This document shows, piece by piece, positions 56,068-64,000 of a stretch of DNA of 64,000 bases. The translations under genes and the position numbers were made by a program. Below the pieces are notes generated by a model that saw only the letters and a program-made list of their open reading frames with translations, was not told the origin of the DNA and did not search any database. The number at the start of each line of letters is the position of its first letter. The first letter of the stretch is position 1. The DNA lies in the NCBI GenBank assembly GCA_013368375.1, contig JAACJP010000004.1:1798001-1862000 (forward strand). The letters run 5' to 3'. The stretch is from Tricholomella constricta (Eukaryota > Basidiomycota > Agaricomycetes > Agaricales > Lyophyllaceae).

Positions 56068-57869
56068 TCATGTAAACTTTTTCTGTGCCAACCGCTTCTC
56101 GATCGCTTCCTTTGCTTCGACATTCGCCACCTTGCCCATCAACTTGACTTGTTCCGCTACACCCCTCAGCACCCCAATCACCTCGGCGTTGCCGTCGAAA
56201 AAGCCAAACTCAGCATACGTGAGTCCCTGTTCTTGAGCGAACTCTTTAACGAGGGCACTGGCACGCTTGAGATTGTGGCGGGGGAGTCGCGGGAACAGGT
56301 GATGCGTGACTTGAAGATGGAGACCACCATGAATGAACCCGATGGATTCGTCACAAATAACATCGGAAGTCGTACGCAATTGGCGATGTGGGAACGACTC
56401 AGTGGGACCCAGGTCGGCCGTGGACATTGAGAAATGAGATAAGACGATCTGCGGATAGGGGTTAGAAAGACCTGCATAGATAGATGATAGAGACGGACTT
56501 GAACGTGCAGTGGGCTGGTAACAGCATGGCTCACGAGGAGATAAGCCAACGCCGTTTGCCATGACCCGCACCCATAGAGCACGCGACCGAACCACCACCA
56601 GAAGAAGGCAAGGCCGATAACTTCAAGGCCCCATGCCCAACGGCCCCCCCTTGCACGGCGAGTATCAAAAGCCTTCTTATATAGGTACGTATAAGAATTT
56701 GCATAGAGATTGAACCTAGCAAAGAGCATGACGATGTAGAAGAGTCTATGTTGAATGGCCACAAAGATCTTTGCAAAGCGGTCAAACCACATAGTACGCT
56801 TGTAGTACGAAGACCACAGCGAGGACAAGAAGGCCGAGGATATTGCGAAAAACGGAAGGTGCTCAATGTCAGGATCACTGTAGACTGGTAAGCAGAAGAT
56901 AACAGATATTTGAAATAAGGACATACTGTGAGGGATGGTTCGTGACGACTATAAAAATTTTTAAAAAGGCACGTTTTCAAGGAGAAACAGTACGCACTGT
57001 GGTGGATATTATGATTCTGCAACAGGATTAAATATGAAAAGATCCGGGGGCGACGGAAACAGACGCACCTCCACCCACCAACCGATGCTCAGACCTCCGA
57101 TAAAATCGGCAATCAGAATGGAGAGCAGTCGGTCGATCGCCCAGTTATGGGTAACCCCCATATGACCCAAGTCATGGGCACTGAAGACGAGCTGGTGCCA
57201 CATTAAACCAAGAAAAACGGAACTGGTGATGAACCAGCTATGGTGATACGCATACGCGGACAGACATCCGAGGAGAATATAGCGGAGCACTTCTGGCCCA
57301 TAACCGGTCAGATAAGGCGTCTTGTAAAGACCTGCGTCCACGATGCGCTTGTGAAGTAGTTTGTATGCCTGGGAGTGATTTGTCTGGACTTTGAGGGAAA
57401 GGGACGTTGGTGGAGGTTCCAGGGCTGCACGGTCTGGCGCAGCATGGCAGTCGTTGTCATCTTTAGAGACGAGAAGGATCTGGGAAGACGGGGAGAGCGA
57501 GGTGTCGACAGCGGAGCGTTGGGGCGCGGCTTCACTGAACCACTCGGTGGACTTGCCGTCCGCAGATGGTTTGCGGACCCAACCGGACATGACAGGAGGA
57601 ACGAGAGGCTGCCAGGCATCGTCGGTGAGCTCGACGCGTCCTACAGAGTAGCGCGGGATGAGGGTGAGGGTCTGGTCGAGGTGATATGCCTCTATTTCGT
57701 CAGAGGCGTCGCGTCCAACGAAATGGAGAATAGCAAGGGCACCACCGGGGTGTGCGTCGAGCCAGGAGGAGGGAATGCGGAGGAGATGGCCGTTGAAGAC
57801 GATGAGATGCTCACCAGCGAGGATGCGGACAGCGACCTCGTCTCTTGTCCAAGATTTGGTAGCGCCCAT
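56068..57869 (-). CDS. Delta-8 sphingolipid desaturase (cytochrome b5 fusion)
   Basis: Membrane-bound front-end desaturase that introduces the delta-8 double bond in the sphingoid base of fungal glucosylceramide. The N-terminal cytochrome b5 domain has the heme motif WLDAHPGGALAILHFVGRDA. Three His boxes are present: HDLGHMGVTH, then WWV joined to QNHNIHH, and the third QVTHHLFPRLPRH with the Gln that replaces His in front-end desaturases. Hydrophobic segments (ILLGCLSAYAYHH; WHQLVFSA; VIGLAFFWWWFGRVLYGCGS) fit four membrane spans. Start MGATKSWTRDEVAVRILAG at 57869; stop at 56068 after RLAQKKFT. Four or five introns, one inside the second His-box region. Convergent with RPL13. Confidence 0.92.
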
Positions 57870-58156
57870 GGTAGTGGCGCGACTTGAAGGGGCGGTGGCT
57901 GTGCAGGGGTAGGGAGGAGTTTGTCAGCCGAAGTTGGAGCAAAGGGTGTTCCTCGCCGTCGTCGTCTGTCTCGTTGCTGCTCATCGTTGCTGCCTTCGCC
58001 TTCGCCGCCGCCTCTACGCCGTTGCCGTCGCCCTTCCCCACTGAGATCCCTCCATTCCAGCCCTCAGCCCATCGCACGGCATCTTTCACTTGGCGTGTGA
58101 ATTCAAGGCTTTGCCCCAAGCGACGGCCTGCCCTCCATCAGTCAACAACGATCAAA
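57870..58156. promoter_or_regulatory. Divergent promoter, desaturase / PAL1
   Basis: 287 bases between the two start codons. No specific factor site was recognised. Confidence 0.5.
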
Positions 58157-59686
58157 ATGGCCGCCGTCCATCCATCACATTCTCGCCTCAGGTCTGCTTC
58201 AGACCCCTTTACCGATCCAGCTCTTGCCGTCAGGCGTCCTCCTCCCCTGCCCCCCAAGACCAATTCTCAACAGAGAATGCCTGCTCCAGTCCCCAAGACT
58301 GCCCCCCAAACCAGAGACGCCCATAATGATATTACAGAAGCCGTGCGCGACACCGTGACCGTTCGTGGAAATACCGATTACGGTGCCCGCAATCGAGTAG
58401 GACGCAGTCAGACTTCCAAGTGCGTCTTCATTACCCCTCTCCCCTTTCTATACCCCCTTGCCTGATGTTAGCCCCGCTCTGCCACAGCGTTCCTTCCCAG
58501 AGCTCTCGCACAACCCAACGACGTTCCCAATCCCAAGATTCTGCAAATCGCCCGGAAAAAACCAAGTCTTCTGGCAAGAGTCGATCCAAGAAGGGATCCC
58601 AACACGCGGACGTTATTGACCGTCTCGATTTCACCGGCGTTGGCCCAAGTGAGCAGTTTTTTTACCATCTCCCACCACCAGTGCCCTTATTTGGCCAATC
58701 CTTCAGTGTTTCATCATGATGGTCCGTTTGATGCATGCGCTCCCTCTCGCAATCGACAGCGTAACAAGGCTCCCATGTTCGCCTGGACTCCTCGTCCCGA
58801 TGACATACCTGCTTCCGGAGACAGCGCCTATCCTTCCGCCCACGCCTACAAGGCGTTTTCAAACACAAACTATGTAGATCCGCCCAAGAAGAAGGTCGAT
58901 GCAATCGCAGAGGCCTGGGGTATTCATGAGCCCGAACCTTACGAGGAGTTCTTCGCTGGTGGCGGAACCGGAAGACCGGATGGGGATACACCAGCCAGCT
59001 CCATCTACAATGGCAAAGATTCACATAACTCTCACTCTTCTGCCACTCGCACCGCCAACGGCCAAAAGCGTGCCAAGGATGGCAAAGAAGCACGAGATGT
59101 ATATAGAGAATATTTGGAAGGTGTCCAGTCCGGAACCGGCGACGCACGACCTCGAGGTGCAACACGAAGGACTCTTGTTCCACCCCCGCAACCAATCTTT
59201 GTCCCCGATCCCGCTGAAATGACCGATCCCCCTGGGGTTTCTCCGCCACTCTCGTCTCCAGGCTTCCCTAAGCGGTCCAAGTCGTTGATGCATCGTATTC
59301 GCAAGATGCGTGACGCGCCCAACGTTCCCGTCAGCGCAGACTACGACCAGTCACCCTCTCCACCATCCCCTACAGACGCCACTGCTAACTCCACACGCCC
59401 CACGCATCGCCCACAAAACTCCTTCCTTGGTCGGTTCGGCGGTGGTGCACGCAACGCCCAGCCTGGATCGGATAAATCGGAGCCGTTCGTGTACATTGAA
59501 GCACAGAACAACAAAGACCTCCCAGCGCCACCTCCAGGTGCAGGGGACACGCCCCCAGAGGTCCCGGTGATGGGTTACTTTGACGGAACGAACAGTGGTG
59601 CTGGGAACCCTGGATCCCCGGGGTTGGGAAGGAAGACCAGCCTTATGAAGAAAGTCGGGCGCGTGGTAGGTCGGAGCCGACAGTGA
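58157..59686 (+). CDS. PAL1: Pal1-family cell morphology protein
   Basis: Fission-yeast Pal1 and its relatives act at sites of growth and endocytosis. Start MAAVHPSHSRLRSASDPFTD. Two introns (about 58422-58488 and 58649-58706) lead to the Pal1 signature FTGVGP/MFHHDGPFDACAPSRN followed by APMFAWTP. The rest is largely disordered, with Pro/Ser-rich parts, a segment IAEAWGIHEPEPYEEFFAGG, a basic KRSKSLMHRIRKMRD and a C-terminal LGRKTSLMKKVGRVVGRSR. That short basic C-terminal helix is a likely membrane- or protein-binding element. Stop at 59684-59686. Confidence 0.9.
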
Positions 59687-60140
59687 TGTCCTCGGCGAGC
59701 AGATGTGGCTGGACCAGCCCGATCTTTGGAGATTTTCCATGCTTCTGTTCCATTCCTGCCTCACACCTCCACAGCCATTCCGTACTTCATATTTCTGCTC
59801 GATGGCTTAGGTGCTAGCCATCCCGCGATCCCTGTACAAACTACTCCGTATACGTCTGCCTGGCTAGTCTCCCTTCTGCCACACCTTTTTATCTTGTCTT
59901 TTTTTTTTTGAACTGACATCATTGTACCTCAGTCTCTTGGAATGTTTCGATATCAGATCCGTATATCATTTGCCACCCAGACTATTGGAGGCGAGATGTA
60001 TTGCTGACGATAGTCCTTTTTTACTTGCCTCCCCTTACTGTATCCTCGTGTATGCCCACATCTGTTCCAATCTCTTGTACGTTACTTGAAAATCATTTTT
60101 ATTCCTGAACGCCTCTTAAGTCTATGTATAATCTTTTACA
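59687..60140. other. Convergent intergenic region (PAL1 / HIS7)
   Basis: 454 bases, pyrimidine-rich with a T run near 59900; 3' UTRs of the two genes. No gene was seen. Confidence 0.6.
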
Positions 60141-61849
60141 TTAAAGCCTAACATTTATCCCAGAAGTTTGGAGCGCTTCCTTGACTTGTACGATCTGAAC
60201 CTCTTCCCTATGGAAAATGCCTGCTGCGAGAGCGGCCTCGGCAGCGGTATTTTCGAAAACCTGAACGAAATGCTCCTTGCTACCAGCACCGCTGCTAGCA
60301 ACGACTGGAATGTGCACCTGCTTCTTCACGAGATTAATCAAATCCAGATCAAAACCAAGTCCAGTGCCATCACGGTCAATGCTGTTCAACAGAATTTCGC
60401 CTGCGCCCAGAGTTTCGACGCCTCGTGCAAGCTCCACGACGGAGAGTTGACGTGCTTCTCGTCCGCCAGAAACGGTGCATTGGTACCACCACGCCTTGCC
60501 CCGCTCATTCTCCGTGCCAGAGGGTTGCCCCATGACAAGTTCATCTTTGTACGGCCCATCATATGTCGTGGGATCCACATAAACTCTCCGTGGATCTACC
60601 GAGACGACGACGGCTTGTCGGCCGTACGCGTGGGCGATCGTCTCAATCGCGCTGGTCCCATCCCCTTTGCCAGACGCACGCAGGTGCTCGACAGCGTAGA
60701 CGGCTTCAGAGCCAATGCTAACCTTGTCAGCTCCAGCGCGGAAATAGGCGCCGGCGACCTCGAGGGCACTGCGTTTCGTGCCGTCTGGATCGACGGAGTC
60801 CTTGATGCCGCCGCCGATCGTAAGGGGAACAAAGACACACTCTGCTGCGGCGCGGACGACTGCGAGCATGGGCTGATCTTGCAGGGGCGAGTGACGAAAT
60901 GAGGTGATGTTGAGAAGACAGAGCTCGTCTGCGCCGAGAGCATAATACCGGGCAGCAAGTGCGACGGGCTTGCCGAGATTGCGGACTGCGCCTGCCGTTT
61001 GAGTGATGACGGCACTTGACGACGTGAGGTCGGCTTTCTCGCGGACATCATATTGGTCGCCCTTTGTAACGACAAGATCGCCCTGATCATTTGCACGGAC
61101 ATCCATGCATGCGACGATGCGTTTGGTGAGGCTGTGTTTGGACTTGAGCTTCGGGGGTGTGCGTGGGGCAGACGTCAAGGCTGACATGGGTTTGCGCAAC
61201 CATGCGTCGAGAAGGGCAAGGCCAGCCTTTCCGGATTTCTCGGGGTGGAACTGGGTGGCAAATACGTTGCCCTTTCGGACGGAGGAGACGAAGAGTTCCT
61301 GGCCGTACTGTGTGGTGCTGTGTACCCATTGTGTGGCGTCGGGGTATTTTTCGGGGTTATACTTTGCGCAGTAGGAATGGACATAGTAATGATAGGAAGA
61401 TGAATCGACGGGGTCGTCCTGGAGGAAATCGGCGGAGTTCCAGCCTATGTGGGGAACGGACTTGTCTGTGCTATCAAAGCGTTCGATGGGACATGGAATG
61501 AGACCCAATCCTTGCTCGGAAGACTCGGTAGATGACTCAAAAAGGATCTGCATGCCGATGCAGATGCCAAAGTAGGGGCGGCCAGAGTTGATGTATTGAC
61601 GGAGAGGATCGAGGAGAGCACGGGACTGGAGATACTGGATGGCGGTACCAAAGGCGCCCACGCCGGGGAAGATGAGGATCTATTGATAGATGAGATGTCA
61701 GGTTCAAGGAGGAGCAGGTGGGTACTGACGGTGGCGTTTGCAAAGTCGTCGGGATGGGAGATCCATGTGAAGGAGTGGCCGAGATTGGTGAGAGAGTTGG
61801 CGAGACTTTGGACGTTTCCAGCGCCGTAATCTAGGATATAGACACCCAT
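60141..61849 (-). CDS. HIS7: Imidazole glycerol phosphate synthase HisHF
   Basis: Bifunctional histidine-biosynthesis enzyme: an N-terminal glutamine amidotransferase supplies ammonia to the C-terminal (beta/alpha)8 cyclase, giving IGP and AICAR. Exon 1 reads MGVYILDYGAGNVQSLANSL; one intron (about 61682-61732) joins LIFPGVGAFGTAI. Amidotransferase residues are the nucleophile in GICIGMQ and His-Glu in QFHPEKSG. The cyclase half has RIVACMDVRAND, FVPLTIGGGIKD, SIGSEAVYAVE, VVVSVDPRRVYVDP and GEILLNSIDRDGTGLG, and ends INVRL. All expected parts are present with normal length. Confidence 0.96.
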
Positions 61850-61954
61850 AGTGGAGGAGGAGGAGGAGGCCGGCCGGGTGATCGGAATTTTTAATGGCGT
61901 GCTCTTGACTCGACTACAAAAGGAACGACGCGAGATCGCTTTCGTAAAACTCAA
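61850..61954. promoter_or_regulatory. Shared divergent promoter HIS7 / SER33 with Gcn4/Cpc1-like half-site
   Basis: 105 bases between the two start codons of amino-acid biosynthesis genes. TGACTCG at 61906-61912 differs by one base from the Gcn4/Cpc1 consensus TGACTCA. A GGA-repeat lies next to the HIS7 ATG. Joint control by general amino-acid control is inferred. Confidence 0.5.
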
Positions 61955-63374
61955 ATGTCCGCCAATCGTCTCTCCGTCGGTGCCTCCCCTGCTTCCCCCA
62001 ATCTTGCCGTCCAGGAGCACGTTCTTCGCCGTCGCTCTATCCAGGAAGTCCCTCCCCGCTTCCTCCAGCCCGTAGAGAACGGTGGCGTCCGTCTCCTTAT
62101 CCTCGAAAACATCTCCCAGGAGGCCGTCGCTGCCTTTAGAACCCTTGGCTTCCATGTCGACCACTATACCACTGCCATGTCAGAGGACGAGCTCGTCGAA
62201 AAGATTCCCTCTTACCATGCCATTGGCATCCGCAGCAAAACAAAAATCACACGTCGCGTTATCAGGGCAGCGCCCAAGGTCTGTCTGTCATTGCTTATCA
62301 CCATTTTCATGTCCTCACACCCCTTTGTCACAGCTCCTAGCTATAGGATGCTTCTGCATCGGCACCAATCAAGTCGACCTCAAGGCTGCCGCCGCTGCCG
62401 GTATCCCCGTCTTCAACTCTCCCTTTTCCAATTCCCGCTCCGTCGCTGAGCTCGTCATGTCCGAGCTCATCGCCCTCTCCCGCCAGCTTGTCGAGCGCTC
62501 AATTGAGCTTCGCAACGGCATCTGGAACAAGAAATCCAAGGGTTGCTGGGAAATTCGCGGAAAGACTCTGGGTATCGTCGGCTATGGCCACATTGGTTCT
62601 CAGCTCTCCGTCCTCGCAGAATCCTTCGGAATGCGCGTTCTCTTCCACGATGTCATCAACATCATGCCCCTTGGCTCTGCACGCCAAGTGCCCACTCTCT
62701 CCGCCCTCCTCTCAGAGGCCGACTTTGTCACTCTCCATGTTCCTGAGCTTCCAGAAACCACAAACCTCATTTCCGCCCAACAACTCCGTGAGATGAAAGC
62801 CGGTTCTTATTTGATCAACAACGCCCGAGGAAAGGTCGTGGATATCCCTGCCCTCGTGGATGCCCTTAAATCCGGCCACCTTGCCGGCGCCGCCATCGAC
62901 GTTTTTCCCCAAGAACCCGGCTCAAATGGTCCCGGTTTCAATGACCAGCTCAACCCATGGGCTACCGAGCTCAGGAATCTCAACAACGTCATCCTCACCC
63001 CTCATATCGGTGGTTCCACCGAGGAAGCACAGCGCATGATTGGAGACGAGGTCGCACAGGCTCTCTCGAGCTACCTCGGGTACGGTTCCACTCTCGGCGC
63101 CGTCAACTTCCCCGAAGTCGACCTCCGCGCCATCACCGCCGAACAAGGCACACAAATACGTATCTGCCACGTCCATAAAAACCAGCCTGGTGTCCTACGA
63201 CAGATCAACGAGGCCCTCTCCCCCTACAATGTCGAAAAGCAGTACTCCGACTCCAAGGGCGATATCGCCTACCTCATGGCTGACATTGCCGACGTTAGCA
63301 GAGCAGATGTCAACAAGCTCCAGGAACTCATCGACTCGACGGATGCCAACATCCTCACCCGATTCCTCGTTTGA
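61955..63374 (+). CDS. SER33: D-3-phosphoglycerate dehydrogenase
   Basis: First step of the phosphorylated serine pathway (3-phosphoglycerate to 3-phosphohydroxypyruvate, NAD-dependent). Exon 1 ends RVIRAAPK; one intron (62278-62334) joins LLAIGCFCIGTNQVDL. The NAD-binding motif is KTLGIVGYGHIGSQLSVLA, the substrate/catalytic regions are NNARGKVVDIPALVDALKSG and VILTPHIGGSTEEAQ, with the catalytic His in the latter. The C-terminal ACT domain, the serine-feedback site, reads RICHVHKNQPGVLRQINEAL and ends ILTRFLV. The N-terminal extension of about 50 residues resembles that of yeast SER3/SER33. Confidence 0.96.
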
Positions 63375-63568
63375 GCGGAATGGACTCAGGAAGTGTCGTC
63401 AACCGCACGTACCATTGCTATCTCATTACTGCTCTGTACCATTCAACTGGACTTTTCGCATATTACATAGATATTAGCGCCGCATGGTGTTGTAGAAGGA
63501 TTTATGTACTATCAATTTATTTGTTCACACCTAACCATCCGCAAGGCATAGCATAGAGCAAATCCCCC

Positions 63569-64000
63569 CTAGACTTCCTCCTCAGGGTCGCCAATACCGC
63601 TGGCAAGGATCGCAAACTGGGTTTCCATCTCTGGAAGGCACGGAGAATCGTAAATCTTGCAAGAACGTGTATTACCGCGTGACTTCTTGAGCTGGAGCCT
63701 ATACATGGCGTCAGTATATGCAATCTCTGCCAAGAGATTCGACGAGTAACCTTGTGGTCGACGCATGGGCCATGATGTTTCCGCCAATGGGCTTCTTCTC
63801 ATTGCTTGCATATGGGCCAGCCGCAGCATCGGGATTAGACATGACCTGGTTCGTGACGACGACGGCGATACCGAACTGCACGGCTGTTATTTGAATACGC
63901 AAGAAGAAGAGAGGGTGTAGAGCTTGCCTCGTCAGCCAGGCGTTGAAGGGTTCGGAGGAATTTACCCAGGTGGTTTTGACGGGAAGAAAGTTCTCCTCGG
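63569..64000 (-). CDS. RecA/RAD51-family recombinase, C-terminal part (DMC1 or RAD51; partial)
   Basis: Strand-exchange ATPase of homologous recombination; the gene continues past the right edge. Visible from the edge: [20 protein letters not shown] then LADE joined to [11 protein letters not shown] (Walker B region and L2 approach), [16 protein letters not shown], and [18 protein letters not shown] with the end GIGDPEEEV. Loop L2 reads [12 protein letters not shown] and lacks the VVAQVDG typical of RAD51, which favours DMC1, but other residues ([17 protein letters not shown]) are RAD51-like, so no symbol is given. One intron (63876-63927) has a GC donor; a second lies near 63700-63752. Stop TAG at 63569-63571. 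Confidence 0.85.

Overview
The window is nuclear DNA of a filamentous basidiomycete, most likely a mushroom-forming agaricomycete. Genes are dense, on both strands, and cut by many short GT-AG introns of about 50-60 bases. Protein families point the same way: a KDZ transposase with a CxC2 cysteine cluster, a Ngaro/DIRS-type retrotransposon, fungal NOX, Pal1, the fused HIS7 enzyme and a fungal delta-8 sphingolipid desaturase. No tRNA, rRNA or CRISPR array was recognised.

Left block (1-23.2 kb) is conserved housekeeping: succinyl-CoA ligase alpha (567-2073), an acyl-CoA-binding/ankyrin protein (2136-3008), mitoribosomal bS16m (3198-3654), LSM5 (4804-5277), importin alpha (5643-7540), proteasome subunit RPN2 (7865-11454), cytochrome oxidase VIa/COX13 (11615-12327), the large scaffold nucleoporin NUP170/NUP155 (12311-17368), a RecQ helicase (17551-20415) and a STE11/BCK1-like kinase (20789-23188). 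COX13 and NUP170 are tail to tail and their coding sequences overlap by 17 bases.

Middle block (23.6-40.4 kb) is an accessory and transposon island. It starts with a 380-bp internally deleted relative of the retrotransposon (23608-23987). A KDZ transposase gene that looks intact follows (24429-27990). Next come four genes of the kind that is expanded in mushroom genomes (28720-29351, 29765-30505, 30626-31570 with an RNase H1 N-terminal-like domain, 31847-33988). It ends with a complete 5.6-kb tyrosine-recombinase retrotransposon (34766-40381) carrying gag, RT-RNase H and recombinase frames between 469-bp direct repeats in which I see no difference. The deleted copy stops exactly where the direct repeats of the full copy start and end.

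Right block (40.5-64 kb) returns to single-copy genes: NADPH oxidase, MAD2 head to head with TAF5, two unrecognised genes, a type I membrane protein of a mushroom family, a low-complexity protein, a MetE-like protein, ribosomal eL13, delta-8 sphingolipid desaturase, Pal1, HIS7 head to head with 3-phosphoglycerate dehydrogenase, and the C-terminal part of a RAD51/DMC1 recombinase whose intron has a GC-AG boundary. Several neighbours share short divergent promoters (MAD2/TAF5 108 bp, HIS7/SER33 105 bp, RPN2/COX13 160 bp). Exon joins were read by eye from splice signals and conserved protein motifs; terminal exons of unrecognised genes are the least certain.
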